The notes: a model not told the origin generated them from the sequence alone. Shown: positions 31,360-39,217, counted from the first letter of the stretch. The stretch is 64,000 nucleotides of DNA from Candidatus Pacearchaeota archaeon (GCA_002690445.1 NZER01000349.1:12675-76674); one strand, 5' to 3'. A program made the numbers and translations.

Positions 31360-31416
31360 TTTTTAGAACATTTATGGGGGAGGTTGGTGGTGGAAAAGAT
31401 AAGGAAGGAGGAAAGT

Positions 31417-31439
31417 AAAGAAAACCTTAGGTTTTCTTT
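31417..31439. repeat. Perfect 10-bp hairpin with 3-nt loop
   Basis: AAAGAAAACC (31417-31426) pairs with GGTTTTCTTT (31430-31439) around tta. It lies in the spacer 31360-31522 after the ribosomal operon, and the T-rich right arm would be compatible with a transcript 3' end. The rest of that spacer is G-rich and holds no gene I can see. Confidence 0.8.
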
Positions 31440-31522
31440 GTTTGGGTTGTGTGGTGGTTGGGGTGTGGGGGGGGCGGCAGATTAACAGAAAATCTTTTAT
31501 AGTTTGATCTATTTAGGAATAG

Positions 31523-32017
31523 ATGGATGCATTGATAATTTTTTTAGTAATAGTTTTCTTAATCTTACTAGTAGTTGCTTATTTTTTAGGTAAGCGGGAA
31601 GGTTGCTCTACGCGGGATAGGCATTGGGAAGGGGAATTGCCCAGTTATAGGAAAGATGCGATCATGAGGTCTCGTGCAGTTCTCGGGGGGCATTTTTCAG
31701 AACAATTAGCACCCTATCTCCCAGATTTTGAACATCTTCCAAATGAATGCAAATTTATCGGAAAACCAATTGATTTTATTGTTTTCAAAGGAATGGATGA
31801 AAAAGAGATTGAAGAAATTGTTTTTGTTGAAGTGAAAAGTGGGAATGCTCGGTTATCTCCTGTTGAGAAAAAATTGAAAGATGTTGTTGAGAAGAAAAAA
31901 GTCCGGTGGGTTGAATATAGAATTCCCCCTGAGCTGACACAAAAGGGGAATATAGAAGAAAGGATTTCAGATATTGTTGATGAGGGTGAGGGGAAGAAAG
32001 GGAAGAAGAAAACTTAG
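31523..32017 (+). CDS. Membrane-anchored Holliday-junction-resolvase-like endonuclease (COG4741 type)
   Basis: 164 residues. An N-terminal transmembrane helix (about 3-24) is followed by a restriction-endonuclease-like domain: RSRAVLGGHFSEQLAPYLPDF, then FIGKPIDFIVFKG with the acidic residue, then IVFVEVKSGNARLSP carrying the Glu-x-Lys of the PD-(D/E)xK site. This is the archaeal/bacterial family annotated as predicted endonuclease related to Holliday junction resolvase. Substrate unproven. The next gene is another PD-(D/E)xK protein. Confidence 0.85.
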   Translation: MDALIIFLVIVFLILLVVAYFLGKREGCSTRDRHWEGELPSYRKDAIMRSRAVLGGHFSEQLAPYLPDFEHLPNECKFIGKPIDFIVFKGMDEKEIEEIVFVEVKSGNARLSPVEKKLKDVVEKKKVRWVEYRIPPELTQKGNIEERISDIVDEGEGKKGKKKT

Positions 32018-32045
32018 GGTTTTGTTTTGTGTGTTGGTTGGGAAA

Positions 32046-32056
32046 GTTTTTATAAC
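32046..32056 (+). promoter_or_regulatory. TATA box of the Cas4-like nuclease gene
   Basis: GTTTTTATAAC is centred 25 nt before the ATG at 32076 and supports that start over in-frame codons inside the upstream gene. Confidence 0.5.
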
Positions 32057-32075
32057 CTCTTTTGCAATAACCAGG

Positions 32076-32756
32076 ATGACAGCATTCAAATTATCACCAT
32101 CAGCATTAAACTTAATGGAAGAATGTCCGAGATGCTTCTGGTTAACAAAACACAAAGTTTGGAAAAGACCATCAGGCATATTCCCAAGTCTGCCTTCTGG
32201 GATGGATAAGATATTGAAGATTCATTTTGATAAGTTTATGGAAAAAGGGAAACTGCCTCCTGAGCTGTGTGAAAATGGGGAATGCGGCGGGATGAAGCTG
32301 TTTGATGATAAAGATAAACTTAAAATTTGGCAGAGTAACTTTAAAGGTGTGAGTTGGACAGATAAAAAAGGCAATGAACTGCACGGGGCTGTGGATTATA
32401 TTCTTGTTAAGGGAAAGAAATTTATTGTTCTTGATTATAAAACCAGGGGTTATGCTCTGAAAGATGATACTGCTGAACATTACCGGCTGCAGCAAAATGT
32501 TTATAATTTCTTACTAAGGAAAAATGGATACAAGACAGAAGATTATTTTTTCCTGTTATTCTACATTCCTAAAGAAGTCATGGCAACAGGCGAAGTTGTC
32601 TTTGACACCGAATTAGTTAAGATGAAAGTGGATGTTGATGCTGCTGAGAAGGTTTGGGGGAAGGCGTTGAAGTTGTTGGGGGGCGGGTGTCCTGCGGGGG
32701 GGTGTGAGTGGTGTGGGGGTGTGGGGGGGGAAGAAAGAATAACACCTAGTTTTTGA
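32076..32756 (+). CDS. PD-(D/E)xK nuclease, Cas4/RecB-like with four-cysteine cluster
   Basis: 226 residues. LSPSALNLMEECPRCFW begins the protein, with Cys17 and Cys20. GAVDYIL (Asp107), VLDYKTRG (Asp120-Tyr-Lys122) and the QQ pair near 139 give the RecB-family active site. A C-terminal GGCEWCGG supplies further cysteines, so a [4Fe-4S] cluster as in Cas4/AddB is plausible. No CRISPR array or other cas gene is in the window, so a repair role is as likely as an adaptation role. Leaderless promoter at 32046-32056. Confidence 0.85.
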   Translation: MTAFKLSPSALNLMEECPRCFWLTKHKVWKRPSGIFPSLPSGMDKILKIHFDKFMEKGKLPPELCENGECGGMKLFDDKDKLKIWQSNFKGVSWTDKKGNELHGAVDYILVKGKKFIVLDYKTRGYALKDDTAEHYRLQQNVYNFLLRKNGYKTEDYFFLLFYIPKEVMATGEVVFDTELVKMKVDVDAAEKVWGKALKLLGGGCPAGGCEWCGGVGGEERITPSF

Positions 32757-32757
32757 T

Positions 32758-32780
32758 AAAACTTTTTTCTAAAAAGTTTT
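32758..32780. repeat. Perfect 10-bp hairpin with 3-nt loop after the nuclease stop
   Basis: AAAACTTTTT (32758-32767), loop tct, AAAAAGTTTT (32771-32780). It begins 2 bp after the stop codon of the Cas4-like gene. Confidence 0.8.
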
Positions 32781-32862
32781 GTTGGGGTGGGGTTTTTAAG
32801 GATTGTTGTGATGATTTTGTGTGTGGAATAGAAGCGCCCTGTGCCGCCGCCGCACAACAAAA

Positions 32863-32963
32863 AGGAAAACTACGTTTTCCTCTTTACTCCTTTCCTTTGT
32901 TTTTTTCTCCACACTCCAAGACGCAAGCGTCTTGTCGTTTATGTACCGCGCCGAAGGCGCGGT
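32863..32963. repeat. Three perfect 8-bp hairpins in the spacer before secY
   Basis: The 472-bp spacer 32757-33228 has no convincing gene. It holds AGGAAAAC-tac-GTTTTCCT (32863-32881), CAAGACGC-aa-GCGTCTTG (32917-32934) and ACCGCGCC-gaa-GGCGCGGT (32945-32963). The stems are unrelated in sequence, so these are not copies of one repeat. The open frames across this segment are Phe/Leu-rich and have no homology I can see. The secY promoter occupies the last 30 bp. Confidence 0.75.
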
Positions 32964-33199
32964 TTGTGATCTGGATGGGATTTTTCCCCTGGCTGGTTTT
33001 GCTTATTACTTCTGGCTGGTTTTGCTTTTTTCTGATTTTGCCCAAAATAAAAATGGCTTTGCCAATTTTTATTTTCCTGTTTCTGTTTATGATCTGTGTC
33101 TTAATCTTTTACTAGCTTGTTTGGTTTTTCCTTGAATACAAAATAAACACTTAAACAAATAACTCGAGCTATACTTGACCTCAACGCACTCACATTAAC

Positions 33200-33210
33200 T
33201 TTATAAATCA
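33200..33210 (+). promoter_or_regulatory. TATA box of secY
   Basis: CTTTATAAATC is centred about 25 nt before the secY ATG at 33229, predicting a leaderless transcript separate from the ribosomal operon. Confidence 0.55.
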
Positions 33211-33228
33211 AATTCTCGAATCTAAATC

Positions 33229-34593
33229 ATGGCATTGCGAGACTTGCTGCACAATTTGCCTGAAGTGCGGGCGCCGACTGAAAAGAAAGTTAGTTTTAAT
33301 ACGAAGCTAAAGTGGACGCTGATAATTATTGTTGCGTTTTTTGTTTTGTCGAATATTCCGCTGTTTGGGATTTCTGATTCTTTTTTCAGCAGGTTTGAGT
33401 ATCTTGCTATTTTACTTGGGACGTCGTTTGGGAGTATTATTTCGCTGGGTATTGGTCCTATAGTTATGTCTTCAATTATTTTGCAGCTGCTTAAGGGGGC
33501 GCAGATTATTGATATTGATACGAATAGTGAGGAAGGGAAAAGATATTTTCAGTCGCTGCAGAAGATGCTGGCTTTTGCTTTTGTTATTTTCGAGGCGATT
33601 GTTTATGTGCTGATGCGGGGGATTGCTGCTCAGGAAGGTTTTGCTGGGCTGGTTATTTTTCAGCTGTGCCTTGGTGGTTTTCTGATTATATTTATGGATG
33701 AGGTTGTGCAGAAGTGGGGTTTTGGTTCTGGTGTTAGTTTGTTTATTGCGGCAGGTATTGGGTGGAGGTTGTTTGCGCAGTTGTTCCAGTTTATTGGGAC
33801 TCAGGGAACTTTGGAGGCGAGCGGGAAGGTGCTGGCTTTGGTTGCGTCTGTGATTGTGGGAGACGGGACAGGTGCGGCGCGGGCAGTTTTTCCGATTATT
33901 GTAACTGCTGTTTTATTTTTGATTGTTGTTTTTGCTCAGTCGTTGAAAGTGGAGGTTCCGTTGAGTTATGACCGGCTGCGGGGTTACGGGGTTAAGTGGC
34001 CGCTGCAGTTTTTTTATGCTTCTGTTATTCCTGTTATTTTAGTTTCTGCTCTGGCTGCTAATGTGCAGTTGTTTGCGTCGTTGCTGCAAAACTGGCTGGG
34101 CCATGCAACTTTTTTAGGCGGGTTTATTAATGCACAGCCTATTTCGGGTCTTGCTTTTTGGATTAATTCTACACCTTTGTTAGAGACGCTGATTACAGGA
34201 AGTTTTAGGTGGATTTTTGTGCTGCAGTCGGTAGGGCATGTTTTGTTTTATACAGTTTTTTCAATTTTGTTTGCGTTTTTCTGGGTTAGTTCGTCTGGAA
34301 TGGATGCGCGGAGTCAAGCTAAGAATATTATGTCTTCTGGGATGAGTATTCCTGGATTTAGAAAGGATGAGCGGGTTTTGGAAAGTATTTTGAAGAGGTA
34401 TATTACGCCGTTGACCATTATGGGCGGGGCGGCGGTGGGTATTCTTGCTTCGGTTGCGAATCTGTTAGGTGCTTTAGTTGGCGGGACTGCGATTCTGCTT
34501 GCGATTATGATTTTGTATCAGTTGTATCAGAATATTGCGCAACAGCATGCTATGGATATGAATCCTGCTTTGCGGGGTTTTTTTGGGGGTTGA
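33229..34593 (+). CDS. secY: Protein translocase subunit SecY (Sec61 alpha)
   Basis: 454 residues with about ten transmembrane helices. The N-terminus (LLHNLPEVRAPTEKKVSFNTKLKWT in order) and the plug/TM2 region with LGIGPIVMSSIILQLLKG are typical, as are the cytosolic loop PLSYDRLRGYG and the C-terminal QLYQNIAQQHAMDMNPALRGFFGG. SecY forms the Sec channel with SecE (3127-3303) and Sec beta. In most archaea it directly follows uL15; here 2.1 kb of nuclease-type and unknown genes lie between, and adenylate kinase, often next, is absent. Confidence 0.95.
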   Translation: MALRDLLHNLPEVRAPTEKKVSFNTKLKWTLIIIVAFFVLSNIPLFGISDSFFSRFEYLAILLGTSFGSIISLGIGPIVMSSIILQLLKGAQIIDIDTNSEEGKRYFQSLQKMLAFAFVIFEAIVYVLMRGIAAQEGFAGLVIFQLCLGGFLIIFMDEVVQKWGFGSGVSLFIAAGIGWRLFAQLFQFIGTQGTLEASGKVLALVASVIVGDGTGAARAVFPIIVTAVLFLIVVFAQSLKVEVPLSYDRLRGYGVKWPLQFFYASVIPVILVSALAANVQLFASLLQNWLGHATFLGGFINAQPISGLAFWINSTPLLETLITGSFRWIFVLQSVGHVLFYTVFSILFAFFWVSSSGMDARSQAKNIMSSGMSIPGFRKDERVLESILKRYITPLTIMGGAAVGILASVANLLGALVGGTAILLAIMILYQLYQNIAQQHAMDMNPALRGFFGG

Positions 34594-34646
34594 TTGAATA
34601 ATTGTGAATGATATATTAAGTTAAATAATTAAGAGTGAATGTGGGC

Positions 34647-34748
34647 AGATCACAACGCGCCCTTCGGGCTCGCTGATTTAGAACGTGCCTGGCTGGGCGA
34701 AAATCTCCGCCTTGTCGGCTTTTGATTTTCGCCTGCATTTTTGTGATC
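34647..34748. repeat. Nested inverted-repeat element sharing a core with mini-element A
   Basis: AGATCACAA (34647-34655) pairs loosely with TTGTGATC (34741-34748). Inside lie GCCC-ttc-GGGC (34659-34669) and a perfect 10-bp pair GGCGAAAATC (34696-34705)/GATTTTCGCC (34724-34733). The loop of the last contains CTCCGCCTTGTCGGCTTT, identical to the inverted-repeat arm of mini-element A. It fills most of the spacer between secY and the DUF106 gene. Could be a mobile remnant or a structured RNA. Confidence 0.6.
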
Positions 34749-34856
34749 ACCACCATTCTTACCCCTGGCTTGTTCAGCTTAACTAAGTAAATTAATAAAT
34801 ATGAAACAGTGCAGAGCGAATGATAATTTTAAAAAGGTCTGATTGTAATAAGTAAT

Positions 34857-35255
34857 ATGGTGGTAGAATTTATTACAAATTATCCTGTGCCTTCGTTAAT
34901 TGTAATTGCAATTGGGATAACTTTTATTTCAACTTTAGTGACAAAGTGGGTGACAAATCAGGAGCATTTGAAGTCGTTGAAAAAGAGGCAGAAGGAGCTG
35001 CAGAAAGAGTTGAAGGACTGCAAAGATGACTGCAAGATTAAGGAGATTCAGATGGAAGTTATGAAGATTACAGGGACGATGATGAAGTCGAGTTTTAAGC
35101 CGATGTTTATTACAATTATTCCGTTTTTGATTTTGTTTGCGTGGCTGAAAAGTGTTTATACTCCGCTGATGGGGTTCTGGGGGTGGTTTGGGTGGTATCT
35201 TGGGAGTTCAATTATTGCTAGTTTGATTTTTCGGAAAGTTTTGAAGATGGCTTAG
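34857..35255 (+). CDS. DUF106/EMC3-family Oxa1-YidC-like membrane insertase
   Basis: 132 residues. An N-terminal transmembrane helix (about 10-28), a charged coiled-coil hairpin (LKSLKKRQKELQKELKDCKDDCKIKEIQMEV in order, about 38-70), then MKSSFKPMFITIIPFLILFAWL and a final helix. This is the archaeal Oxa1-superfamily protein usually found next to secY, where it assists insertion of membrane proteins. Place and topology agree. Confidence 0.9.
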   Translation: MVVEFITNYPVPSLIVIAIGITFISTLVTKWVTNQEHLKSLKKRQKELQKELKDCKDDCKIKEIQMEVMKITGTMMKSSFKPMFITIIPFLILFAWLKSVYTPLMGFWGWFGWYLGSSIIASLIFRKVLKMA

Positions 35256-35263
35256 GAGTTTTT

Positions 35264-35429
35264 TTTCTTAGAAAGAAAGCTGAAACAGAAAAAGAAACTA
35301 TTATTCCAAACCTGCGGTTTGATTATGGACTATTTTTGTTTAGTATTGTAGATTAGTATTTTACGATGGGGGAAGGAGATGGGGTGATTATAAACTTGAG
35401 GAGCGGAACATCTTGACGAAGTCAGATGT
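35264..35429. repeat. Three hairpins in the spacer between convergent genes
   Basis: TTTCTT-aga-AAGAAA (35264-35278) follows the DUF106 stop by 8 bp; CAAACC-tgc-GGTTTG is at 35307-35321; ACATC-t-TGAC-gaa-GTCA-GATGT is at 35408-35429 (one bulged base). All have 3-nt loops. The spacer 35256-35464 separates two convergent genes and holds no other feature I can support. Confidence 0.7.
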
Positions 35430-35464
35430 GGGGTTTGGTGGTGGTGGGTTGTGAGTGGTGGGAA

Positions 35465-36043
35465 TCATTTTTTATTTGCGAAATCCTCTTTGTTTAATCT
35501 TACCCACCTTGAAGCTATTTTTAAGAGATGATTTGAAGTTGAAAATCTAGATTTTCTTTTTCTATCAAAATAAGTGTAAATAATTACTTCAAAACCTTTT
35601 TGCTTCATCCTCTTGATTACTGGAACAAAATCAGAATCTGAAGCGATTAAAATTATTTTCTTGATCTCTGGATAATCTTCTTTAATATCATACATATCCA
35701 TAATAACTAAGGCGTCAACTCCTTTTTGGCAAAAATCTTCTTTTCCTTTTTCATTGATATATTTCTGGCATCTTCCTTCTCCTAAGGTAATCCATTTTTT
35801 CTTTCTTAACATCTTAGTCATATTCTGATAACGACTCATTAAAAAATCTTCTTTTTTTGTAGGTACTGGACTTTGAAAAGGGGGAGCAGTATAAATGAAA
35901 AGATGTTTTAAATTTAAATTTTCTTTTTTACAAATATTTCTAAATGTTTGCAAATATTTTTTAGGTTTGCCATCCTCTTTTTGAAACTGTTTTTTAACTA
36001 ACCCAAAAAATCCATCATCAACAAAAATTAAAGTATCCTCCAT
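35465..36043 (-). CDS. NYN-domain (LabA/PIN-like) ribonuclease
   Basis: 192 residues from the ATG at 36043, which has GGAGG upstream at 7-nt spacing; a longer reading to 36100 is unlikely. LIFVDDGFF (Asp pair), GVDALVIMDMYD and IILIASDSDFVPVIKRMKQKGF in order are the NYN acidic motifs of PIN-like metal-dependent nucleases. It lacks an added C-terminal OST-HTH domain. Family members cut RNA or act in RNA turnover and occasionally in defence. Convergent with DUF106. Confidence 0.87.
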   Translation of the reverse strand: MEDTLIFVDDGFFGLVKKQFQKEDGKPKKYLQTFRNICKKENLNLKHLFIYTAPPFQSPVPTKKEDFLMSRYQNMTKMLRKKKWITLGEGRCQKYINEKGKEDFCQKGVDALVIMDMYDIKEDYPEIKKIILIASDSDFVPVIKRMKQKGFEVIIYTYFDRKRKSRFSTSNHLLKIASRWVRLNKEDFANKK

Positions 36044-36309
36044 TAAAAATGCCTCCGAAATCTTCAGAAAAATTAAAGCATCCGGCAACCTCACGATCAC
36101 CGGGGTTCATACTCACAATCCGAAGATTGCTATTAGTATTAGTATCATAGTCTTTATAAGTTTGCTGGTTTTGAGTTGTGAAGTAAGAATAAATTTTGCA
36201 TTTTCAAGTATTACGCAAAAAGAAATGAAAAAGTTTTAAAAGAATTTGATAAATTAAAAAGAGATAAAGTAATTTAATAGAGCAATTTTGTTATCCTATT
36301 AGCCAAGAT

Positions 36310-36696
36310 TTAAGCACGCCCATCCAAAACCTGATTGACTAAAAGATCAGCTTGGGTGATGAACTTGTTTTCTCTTTTTATGTTGGAGAATCTGACTTTT
36401 CTGTTGCTAATAAGTCCGCGAACTTTCTGATGGAGGAGGGCGAGGTGGGGTTTGTTGATTTTATATTCGCCTGTGAGCTGTTTTATTACTAATTCTGAAT
36501 CTGAAATTATTTCAAATTGTTTTAATTTTATGTTTTCCAAGGCGAGGATGACTGCGAGATATTCTGCTTCGTTGTTAGTTTTTGTTCCTAGAAATTTTGA
36601 TTTTTGCGTTATGATTTTTTCATTGCTGACAGCTACAAATGCGCATGCTGCATTTCCTGGGTTGCCTCTGCTTCCGCCGTCTGTGTAGACTTTCAT
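36310..36696 (-). CDS. rnhA: Ribonuclease HI
   Basis: 128 residues. The four acidic active-site residues are seen in YTDGGSRGNPGNA (Asp6), NNEAEYLAVI (Glu), ISDSELV (Asp) and QADLLVNQ (Asp). It removes RNA from RNA-DNA hybrids. Short archaeal/bacterial type without the basic protrusion. It lies 7 bp downstream of the R15P isomerase-like gene, so probably co-transcribed. Confidence 0.94.
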   Translation of the reverse strand: MKVYTDGGSRGNPGNAACAFVAVSNEKIITQKSKFLGTKTNNEAEYLAVILALENIKLKQFEIISDSELVIKQLTGEYKINKPHLALLHQKVRGLISNRKVRFSNIKRENKFITQADLLVNQVLDGRA

Positions 36697-36703
36697 TTAA
36701 GAT

Positions 36704-37615
36704 TTAAGAAAATTTTTTCAAATTATTTTTTGCTTTTTTAATAAACTGATTAAAAGGGAGGACTCCGAGTTCGCTGACTACTCCTGTGATTAATTTTTTT
36801 TCTACAAAGTCAAAAGCTGGATTTATGATTTCTATTTTTTTGTTTTTGGTTTGCCAGACTTCGCTGGTTGGGCGGGATTCTAATTTTATTTTTTTTGCGA
36901 GTTTTAGTGAAGTTCCGCAGGCGTACCGCGGGATGCTGTATTCTTTGGCAAGTTTGCATAATATGTTTGTACCTATTTTATTTGCAAGTCCTTTTTTTGT
37001 GACGGCGTCAACTCCGAATAGGAGAAGGTCGCACTTTTCAAGAGTTTGTTCTGCTGCAAGGTCAGGAGCTATGACGATTTGGATTTTTGATTTTGCTAAT
37101 TCTTCTGCAGTCTGTCTGCCCTGGAGCAAGGGTTCAACTTCAGTTGTATAGACAACAAATTTCTTTTTTCTTTTTTTAGCTTGTTTTAAAATTTCAATTA
37201 CAGTTGAGGAGTGACAGTGGGTGTAGATGTTCATTTCTTTTTTTATTAAGGCAGACCCAGAGTTTGCTATTTTTTGTTTTGATTTTTTCATGTAATTGAG
37301 GAATTTTGCAGATGCTGTTTTTGGGTTTTTTGATTTTTGCAAATATCTGATTGCATTTTGCAGAAGAGGTTCTGTTGGTCTTGTTTTAAGAATTTTTTTT
37401 ACAGATTCTTTATCTGATTTAAGAAGGAATGCTCTAATGCCTGCTTTTGCTATATTAGTTGCTCCCTGGATTTTTACATCTTTGATATCTTGGAGAATCT
37501 GATCAAATCTTGACAATTTGGGTTTCCTTGATTTTCTAGGATTTGATTTTTTCTGAGTTTTGTTTGTGTTTTTTTTCACTTTTTGTTTTTGTTTTTTTCT
37601 CACCTTTTTTTTCAT
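36704..37615 (-). CDS. Ribose-1,5-bisphosphate isomerase-like protein (eIF2B alpha family)
   Basis: 303 residues. A very basic N-terminal tail (about 1-32, almost all Lys/Asn/Thr) is followed by the eIF2B/MtnA fold: IQGATNIAKAGIRAF, then IYTHCHSSTVIEIL with the active-site Cys and LLLFGVDAV with the Asp that serve catalysis in known archaeal R15P isomerase. It would convert ribose 1,5-bisphosphate from AMP phosphorylase (14607-16085) to ribulose 1,5-bisphosphate. A role as initiation-factor-like protein is less likely given the Cys and Asp. Confidence 0.82.
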   Translation of the reverse strand: MKKKVRKKQKQKVKKNTNKTQKKSNPRKSRKPKLSRFDQILQDIKDVKIQGATNIAKAGIRAFLLKSDKESVKKILKTRPTEPLLQNAIRYLQKSKNPKTASAKFLNYMKKSKQKIANSGSALIKKEMNIYTHCHSSTVIEILKQAKKRKKKFVVYTTEVEPLLQGRQTAEELAKSKIQIVIAPDLAAEQTLEKCDLLLFGVDAVTKKGLANKIGTNILCKLAKEYSIPRYACGTSLKLAKKIKLESRPTSEVWQTKNKKIEIINPAFDFVEKKLITGVVSELGVLPFNQFIKKAKNNLKKFS

Positions 37616-37681
37616 GGTATTAGAAGTGTATAAAACTTTAAAAAGATATTCCCTATGTAAGAATGAGGATGATGTGTTAAT

Positions 37682-38536
37682 ATGTTAGAGATGCTTGTTA
37701 AACCAAAGAGGTCAGAGAGGCGGCCGTGGGAGTTGTTCTTTGTTGGGTTGTTTTGGGCGAGTGTGGCGCTGCTGCTTGTGACTTATGTTTTTGGGAAGGA
37801 TTCTGTTTTGCGGGAGGGGTCTGGGCTGTTGGTGGTGATTTTTATTGTGATAACCTGCATGCCTTATATGTATTATCTGATTAAACTGGAAGAAGGAAAG
37901 GATATTGAGATTGCAGAGTCAGGCAGACTGATTAAGGAGCACTCTAAGGCGCTGCGCGCCCTGATGTGGATGTTTCTGGGTTTTGTTATTGCTCTTTCTT
38001 TTTGGTATATTGTTCTGCCAGATAGTGCTCCCCATAATTTTAATTTTCAGGTTCGGACTTTTTGCGCGATTAATAATCCTGTTAATCTTAATGACTGCGT
38101 TGCTGCACACGGTGTTGCACCTGTGACTGGCAATATCACGCGGTCAAGTTTGATAATGAATATTTTTGCAAATAATATTTATGTTTTAATTTTTACGATT
38201 TTGTTTTCGCTGGCTTTTGGGGCTGGAGCTATTTTTATTCTAGTTTGGAATGCGTCGGTGATTGCTGCTGCTATTGGGATTTTTACGCAAAGCAATCTGG
38301 TGCAGCTTCCGATGGGGCTGCTGAGATATATGATTCATGGGATTCCGGAAATTTCTGCTTATTTTATCGGGGCACTGGCTGGGGGGATTGTTTCTGTTGC
38401 TGTGATCCGGCGGGATTTGAAGGGGGAGCGGATGTGGAGAATTTTGCAGGACTCGTTAATTTTGATTATTATTGCGATTGTGATTTTATTTGTTTCTGCT
38501 TTGGTTGAGGTTTACATTACTCCTGTTTTGTTTTGA
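37682..38536 (+). CDS. SpoIIM/DUF95-family membrane protein
   Basis: 284 residues with about six helices. The signature RYMIHGIPEISAYFIGALAGGI lies in the C-terminal half, preceded by IFANNIYVLIFTILFSLAFGAGAIF. An extracellular loop (about 110-150) contains NIT and cysteines. Archaeal relatives of stage II sporulation protein M are common in non-sporulating cells; their role is unclear. It stands alone, divergent from the R15P isomerase-like gene. Confidence 0.88.
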   Translation: MLEMLVKPKRSERRPWELFFVGLFWASVALLLVTYVFGKDSVLREGSGLLVVIFIVITCMPYMYYLIKLEEGKDIEIAESGRLIKEHSKALRALMWMFLGFVIALSFWYIVLPDSAPHNFNFQVRTFCAINNPVNLNDCVAAHGVAPVTGNITRSSLIMNIFANNIYVLIFTILFSLAFGAGAIFILVWNASVIAAAIGIFTQSNLVQLPMGLLRYMIHGIPEISAYFIGALAGGIVSVAVIRRDLKGERMWRILQDSLILIIIAIVILFVSALVEVYITPVLF

Positions 38537-38588
38537 CGGAAATTGGAGTCATACTGAAAAAGAAAGCGAATCTAAGAATTGAATTGTC

Positions 38589-38915
38589 TTAAGCAAAAAC
38601 TAAGGAACAACTCTCGCATCGAGGGATAATCTTAGCTAAGAGTTTTAAACCAGCTTTTTTGTACTGCTTATTAATTAAATCGAACATATTACAGACATCC
38701 TTAGACATATTTGTCTCTATGACTGCCTTCTTGCTTATTTTCCTTTGTTTAAGATATTCATCAGCACAGGATCTTGAAATAAAAGTAATATCCTTAAAAT
38801 CTAGAACAATTTTATCTTCCTTCGAATCTTCTAATTCGGTAAAAAAGTCAAAAATTGAATTTCTAGTTATAATATTGTTGCCGAATACCTCAAAAAGTGA
38901 TATTCTTTTTTCCAT
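38589..38915 (-). CDS. STAS-like domain protein (DUF4325 type)
   Basis: 108 residues. IVLDFKDITFISRSCADEYL is the DUF4325 motif: a strand, Asp-Phe, and Ser-Arg-Ser with Ala-Asp-Glu. Such domains resemble STAS anti-anti-sigma switches phosphorylated by GHKL kinases. A CTTTTAAATATC box at about 38937-38946 lies 26 nt before the ATG, so it has its own promoter. Its likely partner, the GHKL ATPase gene, is just upstream on the same strand, now separated by mini-element C. Confidence 0.8.
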   Translation of the reverse strand: MEKRISLFEVFGNNIITRNSIFDFFTELEDSKEDKIVLDFKDITFISRSCADEYLKQRKISKKAVIETNMSKDVCNMFDLINKQYKKAGLKLLAKIIPRCESCSLVFA

Positions 38916-38949
38916 ATTTATAATAGCAAATCATGATATTTAAAAGTAT

Positions 38950-39217
38950 CTAAATATCTATTCTTGTGCACGCAGGTGACATATGTCAGTAGCTAACTGA
39001 AAGTTAATTTAGGTTTAGTCTAATAATTTCATCGTCGTTGTCATATTACTTAATTTGATTTTAGTATAAATCAGTGCCGAAGGCACCTATAGGCAACCCT
39101 TGGTTGCCAATCCTACTATTTTAATTTGTGAATGTGTCATCTTCGGTGTTGTAGTTTTTCCATAGGAACCTTAAGTGGTGACATATGTCAGTTGCTTCGA
39201 CACTAAATATCTATTCT
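38950..39217. repeat. 15-bp target duplication flanking mini-element C
   Basis: CTAAATATCTATTCT is present at 38950-38964 and again at 39203-39217, directly abutting the element ends. The right copy contains the stop codon of the GHKL ATPase gene (TAG, 39213-39211 on the minus strand). Confidence 0.88.
38965..39202. mobile_element. MITE-like element, copy C (238 bp), complete
   Basis: The ends are TGTGCACGCAGG...CTTCGACA. Next to each end lies TGACATATGTCA (left centred near 38982, right near 39184), so the ends are imperfect inverted repeats. Target duplications of 15 bp flank it. The interior differs from copies A and B and holds two hairpins, GTGCC-gaa-GGCAC (39074-39086) and GGCAACC-ctt-GGTTGCC (39092-39108). 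No open frame of note, so it is non-autonomous. Confidence 0.82.

Noticed and set aside
32753..33115. A 120-codon frame in the spacer before secY
   Set aside because: It is Phe/Leu/Pro-rich low-complexity, spans three hairpins, has no motif and ends in the T-rich region; nothing supports translation.
36182..36277. A 31-codon frame ending YYAKRNEKVLKEFDKLKRDKVI
   Set aside because: It could be a gene remnant, but there is no start codon in frame and no family I can name; the spacer otherwise shows only a small CAATC-cgaa-GATTG hairpin.
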